Source: Pseudomonas graminis
Lineage (GTDB): Bacteria; Pseudomonadota; Gammaproteobacteria; Pseudomonadales; Pseudomonadaceae
Length of the DNA: 64,000 nt
Assembly: GCF_004364335.1 (NCBI RefSeq)
Contig: NZ_SOCR01000005.1
Coordinates: 248,001-312,000, forward strand
Reading direction: 5' to 3'
Below, piece after piece: positions 47,682 through 56,041 of the stretch. Position 1 is the stretch's first letter. Every line of letters begins with the position of its first letter. Under the pieces are notes generated by a model that made no database searches, had not been told where the DNA came from, and worked only from the letters and a program-made list of their open reading frames with translations. Made by a program: the position numbers and the translations under genes.

Positions 47682-48893
47682 TCAGCATCCGGTCAAAACA
47701 GCGGGCCGACGTTCGCCTTCGAAGAAGACCGGCCGAATCCGCACCCCCACCGCGTTGCCCGCAAAGGCAGCGACCAGCCATAGCCAGCCGTGCAGGCTGC
47801 CTGAGGCGATGCCGCTAAAGTACGCGCCGATATTGCAGCCGTACGCCAGGCGCGACCCGTAACCCAACAACAGTCCGCCAATCACCGCAGCGATCAGCGA
47901 GCGTGCCGGGATTTTCAGACTCGGGGCGAATCGTCCTGCCAGGCCCGCCGCCACTGCGGCACCCAGCATGATGCCGATGTCCATCACGGTGGTGATGTCT
48001 TCCCACACCGGCGCGGCCAACGCCTTGGCATTCGCTGGCATCTGCCAGAACGGCCAACTGCCCACATCCACACCCAAGCCACCGGCGACTTTCGCCCCCC
48101 ATAGCGCAAAGGCCGAGGTGATGCCCCAAGGGCGACCTGCCAATGCCAGTGTGGCGTAGTTGAGCAGCGCCAGGCCTACCGCCCCCCACACCAGCGGCCA
48201 GGGACCGCGGAGGAAGCGGCGCAAGCCAACGTGCTCACTGGTGACGGCCGCTTCCAGCTCTCCGTGCCGACGCTTTTCCAGTTTGACGGTGACAAAAGCA
48301 ATGACTGCGAACAGCGCCAGGCTCATGAGCAGCGCAGGGATCACGCCGAAGCTTTTGACAATGGAGGTGGCGGGGAACGACGGCAGCGAGAACCACCAAT
48401 CGACGTGATGGGTGGCGATCAGCGAGCCAATGATGAAGAACAGCAAGGTCACGAGCATCCGTGCATTGCCGCCGCCGACGGTGAACAGCGTGCCGGACGC
48501 ACAACCGCCGCCCATTTGCATGCCGATGCCGAAGATGAAAGCGCCGAAGACAACGGACACACCGGCCGGGGCCACGAGGCCGGTCACCGGCGTGCCGAAC
48601 AGCGTGCCGGCACCCAGCGCGGGGAAGAACAGCACCACCGCGACGGCCAGCATCACCATCTGCGCACGCAAACCGGCGCCGCGTCGCTCGTTGATGAATA
48701 CCCGCCAGGCCGAGGTGAAGCCGAAAGCGGCGTGATACAGCGTGAGGCCCAGTGCGGCGCCAACGATCAGTAACAGCACTTGCCTGCCGCCAACGGCGGA
48801 TTGCAGGAAAAGAGCGCCGACCACCAACAAAAGGAAGGCGATCAACGGCGCGCCGAGCTTGCGCTGCGGCGCCACAGAGAGAGGAAGACTCAT
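47682..48893 (-). CDS. YeeE/YedE-family transporter
   Basis: The 403-residue protein has about ten hydrophobic helices and two copies of the YeeE/YedE motif: GGGCASGTLFTVGGG (about 125-139) and YGCNIGAYFSGIASGSLHGW (about 350-370). The motif cysteines are used for thiosulfate uptake in characterised YeeE members. A sulfur-compound role is therefore likely. No TusA-like partner is adjacent here. ATG 48893 starts MSLPLSV; the longer frame is a basic, non-homologous leader. Convergent with transketolase. Confidence 0.87.
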   Translation of the reverse strand: MSLPLSVAPQRKLGAPLIAFLLLVVGALFLQSAVGGRQVLLLIVGAALGLTLYHAAFGFTSAWRVFINERRGAGLRAQMVMLAVAVVLFFPALGAGTLFGTPVTGLVAPAGVSVVFGAFIFGIGMQMGGGCASGTLFTVGGGNARMLVTLLFFIIGSLIATHHVDWWFSLPSFPATSIVKSFGVIPALLMSLALFAVIAFVTVKLEKRRHGELEAAVTSEHVGLRRFLRGPWPLVWGAVGLALLNYATLALAGRPWGITSAFALWGAKVAGGLGVDVGSWPFWQMPANAKALAAPVWEDITTVMDIGIMLGAAVAAGLAGRFAPSLKIPARSLIAAVIGGLLLGYGSRLAYGCNIGAYFSGIASGSLHGWLWLVAAFAGNAVGVRIRPVFFEGERRPAVLTGC

Positions 48894-48978
48894 GGGCGTA
48901 TCTCGGAGAAGGATTGCGATGGGCGCGAGTATACGCCGGTGCCTGCTTGGTGACGCGCCAACGCCCCTGTCGGCTTGA

Positions 48979-50526
48979 TCAAACCCGCCATGCACCCCGT
49001 AACCGCGCCAGCGCCGAGGCAATGTCGGCCTCGGGCACCGCCGCAAATCCCAGTACCAGCCCTGCCCTATCATCCACCGGCGTCTCTGACTCCGGCAGCC
49101 AATATTCACTCAACGGCGCGATCTCGACGCCAACACTTTCCGCTTTGGTGACCAGTTCCGTTTCGCGCTTCAGGGTGTCCACCGCGACGGTGACATGCAG
49201 GCCTGCAGCCGGCTTGATCATCGGGCTGCAACCCTCAAGCTCCTTGGGCCAGCCGGCCAGTAATGCATTGCGTCGACTCAACGCAGCCCGGCGCATGCGG
49301 CGGATGTGCCGCTGAAAGTGGCCCGCCGCGATGAACTGGGCCATGACCATTTGCGTGCCTACCTCGGAATGGCGCATGTCTACAGCCCGGCGCCGGCTGA
49401 ACGGCTCCACCAGGTTGCCCGGCAACACCAGATAACCCAGACGCAGGGCCGGAAATGCGACCTTGCCGAAGGTCCCGACATACAGCACACGACCGCTACG
49501 ATCCAGCGCCGCCAACGGCGCCAGTGGGGCGCCGCTGTAGCGGTATTCGCCGTCGTAATCGTCTTCGACGATCCAGCCTTGATTGCGCTCGGCCCACGCG
49601 AGCAGCTCCAGCCGCCGCGCGAGACTCATCGTCACGCCCAGCGGGTATTGATGAGAGGGCGTCACGTACGCCAACTTGCAGCCTGAGTCATCCAGAGCCG
49701 GGGCGCGCATGCCCTCGGCGTCAACTGCCATGCCCTGCAACTTAGCGCCAGCCACCCCAAAGGCATGACCGGCCGCGCGGTACCCCGGATTTTCGATGGC
49801 TACCACGTCGCCCTGCTCAAGCAGCAGCTGTGCACAAAGGGTAATCGCCTGCTGTGCGCCATTGGTGATCACAATTTGCTCAGGTACGCAGCGCAGGTCG
49901 CGGGATGTCCTCAAATAAGCAGCGATCAGCTCTCGCAGTCGCCATTCGCCGGCCGGGTCGCCGTAGCCCAGATGTTGCAGGCCCGGTTTACGCCAGAAAG
50001 CCGCGTGCAGCTTGCCCCACGTGTCGAAAGGGAACAGATCGAATGCCGGAACACCGCTTCGAAAGGCCTTCGGTAGGCCGCTTTTCGGCGGCCGCAAATG
50101 ATGCTGATCAAGCGTATGCATCGCTGTGCTGTGGATAAGATTGTTGGACAGCTCAGCGCTCAGAAACGGGAGTTTTGTGGGTAAACCTGTTGATAAGCCT
50201 GGTGATAACCCTGTGGACAGGTGTGTGGATAGTTTTTTTGCAGCGGACGGTTGCTCCCTCAACAATGCGACGTAAGTGCCATCGCCAACACGGCTTTCGG
50301 TAAAGCCTTCCGCGTAGAGCTGGTCATAAGCGCGCATCACACTGTTGCGGGAAATGCCGAGGGACAACGCCAGATCCCGGCTCGCCGGCAAGCGCGTGCC
50401 TCCCGACACGCGACCGTCGAGGATGCGCTCGCGCAGGGTCTGGTAGAGCTGGCGGCTAAGACCATGGCGGCGGTTCAACTCGATGCCGGTGAAATCGAAC
50501 GTGAGCGCAGGCGTGGGTGCGTGCAT
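48979..50526 (-). CDS. MocR-type GntR/aminotransferase transcriptional regulator
   Basis: The 515-residue protein has an N-terminal GntR winged helix (about 20-87: LPASRDLALSLGISRNSVMR) and a C-terminal fold-I aminotransferase-like domain with PLP lysine in VGTFGKVAFPALRLG (about 350). Between them a linker (about 88-150) contains a tetrapeptide repeat (LSTH, LSTG, LSPG, LSTG, LPTK at 99-118). MocR proteins usually control an adjacent gene; here the divergent PaiB-like gene. Direct repeats of ATTGGCTC type in the shared gap may be its operator. Confidence 0.92.
   Translation of the reverse strand: MHAPTPALTFDFTGIELNRRHGLSRQLYQTLRERILDGRVSGGTRLPASRDLALSLGISRNSVMRAYDQLYAEGFTESRVGDGTYVALLREQPSAAKKLSTHLSTGLSPGLSTGLPTKLPFLSAELSNNLIHSTAMHTLDQHHLRPPKSGLPKAFRSGVPAFDLFPFDTWGKLHAAFWRKPGLQHLGYGDPAGEWRLRELIAAYLRTSRDLRCVPEQIVITNGAQQAITLCAQLLLEQGDVVAIENPGYRAAGHAFGVAGAKLQGMAVDAEGMRAPALDDSGCKLAYVTPSHQYPLGVTMSLARRLELLAWAERNQGWIVEDDYDGEYRYSGAPLAPLAALDRSGRVLYVGTFGKVAFPALRLGYLVLPGNLVEPFSRRRAVDMRHSEVGTQMVMAQFIAAGHFQRHIRRMRRAALSRRNALLAGWPKELEGCSPMIKPAAGLHVTVAVDTLKRETELVTKAESVGVEIAPLSEYWLPESETPVDDRAGLVLGFAAVPEADIASALARLRGAWRV
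50130..50232. repeat. 12-bp tandem repeat in the MocR linker, with DnaA-box-like cores
   Basis: Five 12-base units run from 50173 to 50232 with cores TGTGGGTAA, TGTTGATAA, TGGTGATAA, TGTGGACAG and TGTGGATAG at exact 12-base steps. A perfect TGTGGATAA (DnaA box) lies separately at 50130-50138. The units are in frame with the MocR gene and encode the LSTG-like tetrapeptides. Probably a coding microsatellite; DnaA binding is speculative. Confidence 0.8.
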
Positions 50527-50529
50527 GGC

Positions 50530-50597
50530 ATTGGCTCTATGAGATAGACCATTAATGGCTCTTACAACGAACCAATAGGCTGCCTAGGATTGGCTCA
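50530..50597. promoter_or_regulatory. Candidate MocR operator: direct repeats in the divergent gap
   Basis: ATTGGCTCT (50530), AATGGCTCT (50554) and ATTGGCTCA (50589) are direct repeats in the 89-base gap between the MocR and PaiB-like genes. The first two are 24 bases apart. A short palindrome CCATTAATGG sits at 50549-50558. MocR regulators commonly bind such direct repeats. Confidence 0.4.
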
Positions 50598-50615
50598 GCC
50601 GCCAAGGAAAATCTC

Positions 50616-51257
50616 ATGTACACGCCCAGCTATTTCAAAGATGAAGACATTGCCAGCCTGCACGGGCAGATAGAAGCCACGCGCCTTGCGACACTGGTTA
50701 CGTTTGACGAGACCGGTCTGCAAGCGAGTCATATCCCCCTGCTGCTCGAACCCACTCAAGGCTCGCAAGGCACGCTGTATGGGCATCTCGCCAAAGCCAA
50801 TCCGCAGTGGAAGGCTCTGGAGACGGGCGCCGAAGCACTGCTGATTTTCCTGGGGGCAGACGCCTACATCAGCCCCTCTTTTTATGCGGCCAAGGCCGAA
50901 CACGGCAAAGTGGTGCCGACGTGGAATTATCTGGCGGTGCACGCGTATGGCCGTGCCGATGTGTTCACTGACCCCGGGCAGCTGCTGCAGGTTGTCACCG
51001 GCCTGACCAACAAGCACGAAGCCAGCCGCGCCGAGCCTTGGGCTGTCAGCGACGCACCCGCCGATTACATCGAGAAGATGCTCAACGGCATCGTCGGCTT
51101 CGCGATCCCCATCGAGCGGCTTGAAGGCAAGCGCAAGCTCAACCAGAACCGCAGCGCCAAAGACATCGCTGGCGTCAGCAAGGGCCTGGCACTCAGCCAA
51201 GACCCATCCGATCAGAAAATCGCTCAATTGATGAGCCAGGGAGAATCGCGTGTCTGA
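50616..51257 (+). CDS. PaiB-type FMN-binding protein
   Basis: The 213-residue product matches the PaiB/FMN-binding negative regulator family: MYTPSYFKDEDIASLHGQIE, TLYGHLAKANPQWKAL, YISPSFYAAK and the conserved VVPTWNYLAVHAYGRA (about 105-120). In Bacillus PaiB works with a PaiA acetyltransferase; here a GNAT gene overlaps its stop by eight bases, a similar pairing. It is divergent from the MocR gene, its probable regulator. Start ATG 50616 with AAGGAAA upstream. Confidence 0.9.
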   Translation: MYTPSYFKDEDIASLHGQIEATRLATLVTFDETGLQASHIPLLLEPTQGSQGTLYGHLAKANPQWKALETGAEALLIFLGADAYISPSFYAAKAEHGKVVPTWNYLAVHAYGRADVFTDPGQLLQVVTGLTNKHEASRAEPWAVSDAPADYIEKMLNGIVGFAIPIERLEGKRKLNQNRSAKDIAGVSKGLALSQDPSDQKIAQLMSQGESRV

Positions 51258-51696
51258 CCTCCACATCCGCCCCGTCACTGCCCAAGATCACGACGCCTGG
51301 TTGCCGTTGTGGCACGCCTATCTGACCTTCTACAAAACCACGCTGGCCGATGCGGTCACACAGAGCACCTGGCAGCGCCTGCTAGATGCGAACGAGCCGA
51401 CCAATGCCGCCCTTGCCTGGCAGGACGGCAAGGCGGTAGGCATGGTGCATTTCATTTATCACCGCTCGAACTGGAGCATCAACAATGCCTGCTACTTGCA
51501 GGACTTGCTGGTGGTGCCTGAACACCGCGGCACGGGCGTTGGCCGCCAGTTGATCGAGTACGTCTACGCGACCGCCAAGCTGGACGGCGCCGACAAAGTC
51601 CATTGGCTCACCCACGAAACCAACGCCACCGCCATTCAGCTCTACGAGCACATCGCAGAGCGCCCGGGCTATATCCAATTTCGCAAACCGCTGTAA
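51250..51696 (+). CDS. GNAT family N-acetyltransferase
   Basis: The 148-residue product is a GNAT acetyltransferase: an N-terminal ligand region (LHIRPVTAQDHDAWLPLWHA) and the acetyl-CoA motif in LLVVPEHRGTGVGRQLIEYV (Q/RxxGxG/A, about 93-100). The start is GTG 51250, overlapping the PaiB stop; the overlap suggests coupling. It may play a PaiA-like role acting on polyamines or drugs, but the substrate cannot be read. Confidence 0.88.
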   Translation: MSDLHIRPVTAQDHDAWLPLWHAYLTFYKTTLADAVTQSTWQRLLDANEPTNAALAWQDGKAVGMVHFIYHRSNWSINNACYLQDLLVVPEHRGTGVGRQLIEYVYATAKLDGADKVHWLTHETNATAIQLYEHIAERPGYIQFRKPL

Positions 51697-51713
51697 GACC
51701 AGGAACCCTCGAT

Positions 51714-52385
51714 ATGTCGGATCTTACACACTGGCAACCGGCCAAGCTGCCGGACACGCGCACGCTGCAAGGACGCTTTATTCGTCTGGAAAAACTCGAC
51801 GCTGCCCGCCATGGCGATGACCTGTGGGAGGCCCTTGAAGGACCGGCCGCAGACCGCAAACTGTGGGATTACCTGTTCGTGGGCCCGTTTCCCGAGCGCG
51901 GCGCATTCGATGACTATCTCGCAGGACTGGAGGGCTCGACCGACCCATGGTTTTACACCGTCATTGATCAACAGACCGGCGCCATCGACGGCTTTCTGGG
52001 CTTGATGTCCATCGTCCCGAGCGCGGGCCGCATCGAAATTGGTCATGTGACCTTCGGCGCCTCGATGCAACGCACCCCCAAAGCCACGGAGGCGGTCTAC
52101 CTGCTGGCGAGGGAATCCTTTGCGCTGGGCAATCGCCGTCTGGAATGGAAATGCAACGCCAACAATGCCCGCTCCAAGCGTGCGGCAGAGCGTTTCGGAT
52201 TCAGCTTCGAAGGCACATTCCGACAGCATTCCGTGTTCAAGGGGCAGAATCGCGACACCGCCTGGTATTCGATCATCGACAGCGAATGGCCGGCTGTACA
52301 GCAAGCGTTTGAAGCATGGCTGGCTGTGGATAACTTTAAAAACGATCAGCAAATCAGAACGCTGGAGCAACTACGCGGCCACTGA
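51714..52385 (+). CDS. GNAT acetyltransferase, RimJ/RimL-like
   Basis: The 223-residue product begins MSDLTHWQPAKLPDTRTLQG and shows the RimJ/RimL-type acetyltransferase pattern: FIRLEKLDAARHGDDLWEAL, GFLGLMSI, AVYLLARESFALGNRRLEWK and NARSKRAAERFGFSFEGTFR (the conserved NxxSxxxxxRxGF segment). Such enzymes acetylate protein N-termini or small amines. It follows the GNAT gene by 17 bases, so the three genes form a unit. ATG 51714 fits; the frame extends upstream without homology. Confidence 0.9.
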   Translation: MSDLTHWQPAKLPDTRTLQGRFIRLEKLDAARHGDDLWEALEGPAADRKLWDYLFVGPFPERGAFDDYLAGLEGSTDPWFYTVIDQQTGAIDGFLGLMSIVPSAGRIEIGHVTFGASMQRTPKATEAVYLLARESFALGNRRLEWKCNANNARSKRAAERFGFSFEGTFRQHSVFKGQNRDTAWYSIIDSEWPAVQQAFEAWLAVDNFKNDQQIRTLEQLRGH

Positions 52386-52518
52386 GTGCGTCGAAACGAA
52401 ACAGCCGACGGCGCCTGGCTACAGGCAAAAAAAGAGGAGCCACGAGAGCTCCCCCAGAGGTAACCGTTCAGCCTGCCGCGTCTGTGCGCGGCAGGCGGTC
52501 AATTTTGCAGCGGCAGTG

Positions 52519-54327
52519 TCAGCCCTCGATTTCGACCAAAATCTCGCCCGGGTTCACGCGATCGCCTTTTGCGACATGGATGGCCGCTACCTTGCCGGCC
52601 ACCGCAGCCTGAACTTCGGTCTCCATCTTCATCGCTTCGGTGATCAGCACTGCCTGACCGGCGCGGACTGTATCGCCCTCCTTCACCAGCACGTCGACGA
52701 TATTGCCCGGCATCGAAGTGCTGACATGGCCCGGTTTGCTGGCCTGCGCACGCTTGCCGATGCCACTGCCGACGAACTCATTGAGCGGCTCGAACACCAC
52801 TTCTTCCGGCATACCGTCGATGGACAGATAGAAGTGTCGCTTGCCCTCGGCCTTCACGCCCACGCCGGTGATATCGACGCGGTAGCTTTCGCCGTGAACA
52901 TCGATGACGAATTCGGTCGGTACGCCCTCGCCACCTGCTTTCGCCACTGCGCCAGGCTCTGGAATCGGCAGCAGCGGCTCTGGCGCCAGCGTGCCCGCCG
53001 CACGCTCTTCGAGAAACTTGCGGCCGATGTCCGGGAACATGGCGTAAGTGAGCACGTCTTCTTCGGTCGTCGCCAACGCGCCGATTTCGCCGCGCAGCTT
53101 TGTCATTTCCGGCTTGAGCAGGTCGGCCGGACGTACGTCGATCAGCTCTTCGTTGCCGATGGCCTGCCGGCGCAGGGTCTCGTCCACCTGCCCTGGCGCT
53201 TTGCCGTAGCCGCCAGTGAGGTAAAGCTTCACTTCATTGGTGATGGTTTTGTAACGCTCGCCGGCCAGCACGTTGAAAAACGCCTGGGTGCCAACGATCT
53301 GTGAAGTCGGAGTCACGAGCGGTGGATAGCCCAAGTCTTTGCGCACCCGTGGAATCTCGGCCAGCACTTCGCCCATGCGGTTCAACGCGCCCTGCTCTTT
53401 GAGCTGGTTGGCGAGGTTGGAGATCATGCCGCCCGGCACTTGGTTGACCTGCACGCGGGTATCGACCGCCGTGAATTCGCTTTCGAACTGGTGATACTTC
53501 TTACGCACCGCGTAGAAATACAGGCCGATTTCCTGCAGCAGTTCCAGGTCCAGGCCGGTGTCGAATTCGCTGCCTTTGAGGGCCGCGACCATCGACTCGG
53601 TACCTGGGTGGCTGGTGCCCCAAGCGAAGCTGGAAATCGCGGTGTCGATATGGTCGGCACCGTTTTCGATGGCCTTGAGCTGGCACATCGCGGCCAGGCC
53701 GGCGGTGTCATGGGAGTGGATAAACACCGGCAGCGACTGCTCGGCCTTCAGCGCCTTGACCAGTTCACCCGTGGCATACGGGGTCAGCAGACCGGCCATG
53801 TCCTTGATCGCGACGGAATCACAGCCCATCGCTTCCATCTCTTTGGCCTGCGCCACAAACGCGCCAATGGTGTGCACCGGGCTGGTGGTGTACGCAATCG
53901 TGCCCTGGGCATGTTTACCGGAAGCCTTCACCGCTTCGACCGCCACGCGCAGGTTGCGCACGTCGTTCATGGCGTCAAAGATGCGGAACACGTCGATACC
54001 GTTGTCCGCGGCCTTGGCGACGAAGGCTTTGACCACGTCATCGCTGTAGTGGCGATACCCCAGCAGGTTCTGACCGCGAAGCAGCATTTGCAGACGCGTG
54101 TTGGGCAGCGCCGCGCGCAATTGGCGCAGACGCTCCCACGGGTCTTCCTTCAGGAAGCGTACGCAGGCGTCGAAGGTCGCACCGCCCCACACTTCCAGCG
54201 ACCAATAGCCGACTTTGTCGAGCCTGTCGCAGATCGGCAGCATGTCCTCGGTGCGCATGCGGGTCGCCAGCAGAGACTGGTGGGCGTCGCGCAGAATAGT
54301 GTCGGTGACGAAGATTTTCTTGGACAT
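52519..54327 (-). CDS. pycB: Pyruvate carboxylase subunit B (biotin/carboxyltransferase)
   Basis: This subunit carries the carboxyltransferase that converts pyruvate to oxaloacetate and the biotin carrier. The 602-residue protein has an HMGL/PYC domain starting ITDTILRDAHQS-like VTDTILRDAHQSLLATRMRT (metal ligands), a conserved PYC/OadA region, and a C-terminal biotinyl domain with Lys567 in EAMKM. It can also be labelled oxaloacetate decarboxylase alpha, but the adjacent biotin carboxylase and lack of OadB/G genes favour pyruvate carboxylase. ATG 54327 has AGGAGA upstream. Confidence 0.94.
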   Translation of the reverse strand: MSKKIFVTDTILRDAHQSLLATRMRTEDMLPICDRLDKVGYWSLEVWGGATFDACVRFLKEDPWERLRQLRAALPNTRLQMLLRGQNLLGYRHYSDDVVKAFVAKAADNGIDVFRIFDAMNDVRNLRVAVEAVKASGKHAQGTIAYTTSPVHTIGAFVAQAKEMEAMGCDSVAIKDMAGLLTPYATGELVKALKAEQSLPVFIHSHDTAGLAAMCQLKAIENGADHIDTAISSFAWGTSHPGTESMVAALKGSEFDTGLDLELLQEIGLYFYAVRKKYHQFESEFTAVDTRVQVNQVPGGMISNLANQLKEQGALNRMGEVLAEIPRVRKDLGYPPLVTPTSQIVGTQAFFNVLAGERYKTITNEVKLYLTGGYGKAPGQVDETLRRQAIGNEELIDVRPADLLKPEMTKLRGEIGALATTEEDVLTYAMFPDIGRKFLEERAAGTLAPEPLLPIPEPGAVAKAGGEGVPTEFVIDVHGESYRVDITGVGVKAEGKRHFYLSIDGMPEEVVFEPLNEFVGSGIGKRAQASKPGHVSTSMPGNIVDVLVKEGDTVRAGQAVLITEAMKMETEVQAAVAGKVAAIHVAKGDRVNPGEILVEIEG

Positions 54328-54430
54328 GTTCGGATCTCCTTTTAGCGTCAAGCGGCAAGCTACAAGCGGCAAGTAACAGCGGATCGGCTTCAACTTGCGG
54401 CTTGCGGCTTAGCGCTTGCAGCTGGCTTTT
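54328..54430. repeat. GGCAAGC/GCTTGCGGC repeats between pycA and pycB
   Basis: Copies of AAGCGGCAAGCTACAAGCGG on one side and inverted TTGCGGCTTGCGGCTTAGCG on the other can form a hairpin. The spacer resembles that between pstB and pstA. Confidence 0.6.
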
Positions 54431-55846
54431 TTATAAGCCCGCATGGGCAGCAATGGCGGCGGCGATGGCCAGGGCCAGCTCTTCGGGTTTGCGCTTGATC
54501 GAGTAATTGGTCAGCTCGGGGTGGCTCTCAACGAAGCTGGTATTGAACTGGCCGCTGCGGAATTCCGGGTTGCGCAGGATTTCCTGGTAATACGCGGCGG
54601 TGGTCTTCACCCCTTGCAGACGCATGTCATCCAGCGCACGCAGGCCGCGGTCCATCGCCTCCTCCCAGGTCAGCGCCCAGACGATCAGCTTCAGGCACAT
54701 GGAGTCGTAATACGGCGGGATGGTGTAGCCGGTGTAGATCGCCGTATCGGTGCGCACGCCGGGACCGCCGGGCGCGTAATAGCGGGTGATCTTGCCAAAG
54801 CTCGGCAGGAAGTTGTTTTTCGGGTCTTCCGCGTTGATGCGGAACTGCAACGCGAAACCGCGATGGATGATGTCTTCCTGCTTGACCGACAGCGGCAGCC
54901 CCGAGGCGATGCGGATCTGCTCGCGGACGATGTCAATCCCGGTGATTTCCTCGGTGATCGTGTGCTCGACCTGTACGCGAGTGTTCATCTCCATGAAGTA
55001 CACCTCGCCCTCGGCGAGCAAGAACTCCACGGTACCGGCGTTCTCGTAACCTACGGCCTTGGCGGCGCGCACGGAGAGGTCGCCGATGTAAGCGCGCTGC
55101 TCCGGCGTCAGTTGCGGGCTCGGGGCGATTTCAATGAGCTTCTGGTTGCGGCGCTGGATCGAGCAATCACGCTCGAACAGGTGAACGACGTTGCCAAAGC
55201 TGTCGCCAAGGATCTGCGCTTCGATGTGCTTTGGGTTGACGATGCACTTTTCGAGAAAGACTTCGGCCTTGCCGAAGGCCTTGGTGGCTTCGGAAATGAC
55301 CCGAGGAAACGCCTGTTCCAGCTCTTCCCGGCTGTTGCAGCGACGAATGCCGCGACCGCCGCCGCCCGACGTGGCCTTGAGCATGACGGGGTAACCGATG
55401 CGATCGCCTTCCACCAATGCTTCGGCGATGTCGGCAACATTGCCTTCCGTGCCGGGCGTCACCGGTACGCCGGCCTTGATCATGCTGCGGCGAGCTTCGG
55501 TTTTGTCCCCCATGCGGCGGATCACTTCAGCGGACGGGCCGATGAACTTGATCCCTCGCTCGGCGCAGATATCCGCCAGCTCTGCGTTCTCCGAAAGAAA
55601 CCCATAGCCGGGGTGCAACGCATCGCAGCCGGTTTCAACGGCGAGGTTCACCAGCTTGCGCGGGTTCAAATAGCCTTCGAGGGGCTCCGAGCCGATGCCA
55701 TACGCTTCGTCCGCACGCTTCACGTGGAGCGCGTGACGGTCCGCGTCGGAATAGATCGCCACCGAGCGGATGCCCATTTCGGCGCAGGCGCGCACGATCC
55801 GGACAGCAATTTCCCCACGGTTAGCGATCAGGATTTTTTTTATCAC
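54431..55846 (-). CDS. pycA: Pyruvate carboxylase subunit A (biotin carboxylase)
   Basis: The 471-residue ATP-grasp enzyme carboxylates the biotin on PycB. It begins MIKKILIANRGEIAVRIVRA and has ATP-binding GGGGRGIRR (about 165-173), the catalytic EMNTRVQVEHTITEE (about 286-300) and the biotin carboxylase C-terminal domain. The start is GTG 55846 with GAGGAA upstream. It is divergent from pycR, matching PA5435-PA5437 in P. aeruginosa. Confidence 0.94.
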   Translation of the reverse strand: MIKKILIANRGEIAVRIVRACAEMGIRSVAIYSDADRHALHVKRADEAYGIGSEPLEGYLNPRKLVNLAVETGCDALHPGYGFLSENAELADICAERGIKFIGPSAEVIRRMGDKTEARRSMIKAGVPVTPGTEGNVADIAEALVEGDRIGYPVMLKATSGGGGRGIRRCNSREELEQAFPRVISEATKAFGKAEVFLEKCIVNPKHIEAQILGDSFGNVVHLFERDCSIQRRNQKLIEIAPSPQLTPEQRAYIGDLSVRAAKAVGYENAGTVEFLLAEGEVYFMEMNTRVQVEHTITEEITGIDIVREQIRIASGLPLSVKQEDIIHRGFALQFRINAEDPKNNFLPSFGKITRYYAPGGPGVRTDTAIYTGYTIPPYYDSMCLKLIVWALTWEEAMDRGLRALDDMRLQGVKTTAAYYQEILRNPEFRSGQFNTSFVESHPELTNYSIKRKPEELALAIAAAIAAHAGL

Positions 55847-55988
55847 TGGTATTTCCTCGACCGATTAGCAGACGGACCAGATGGCTGGCCAATACCGCGC
55901 GACATTCCGTTACTGCATGTTGCTCGCAGGTGAAGCCACCCTATGACGAATCAGCAATTAACAAAAATGAGTAAATATTGGGTGAACC

Positions 55989-56016
55989 ATAAGCAAAACC
56001 TTATAGTTGTTACTAT
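55989..56016. promoter_or_regulatory. Adjacent palindromes in the pycA-pycR gap (LysR-type sites)
   Basis: ATAAG-CAAAAC-CTTAT (55989-56004) and ATAGT-TGTT-ACTAT (56003-56016) are perfect five-base-arm inverted repeats lying head to tail in the 195-base divergent region. Such T-N11-A style sites are typical of LysR regulators and here would fit PycR. Confidence 0.55.
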
Positions 56017-56041
56017 CAGCTAAGCGACCAGGAGTAGATAA

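Noticed and set aside
50130..50232. Replication origin from clustered DnaA-box-like sequences
   Set aside because: The repeats lie in frame inside a gene, only one box is perfect, and dnaA, gyrB or rpmH are not nearby.
44362..52385. Genomic island or prophage
   Set aside because: The region is more accessory in content but has no integrase, tRNA target, direct-repeat ends or clear GC break.
52120..53304. 394-codon plus-strand frame over the second GNAT gene and the pycB end
   Set aside because: It crosses two supported genes, and its translation has no domain; homology supports the other frames.
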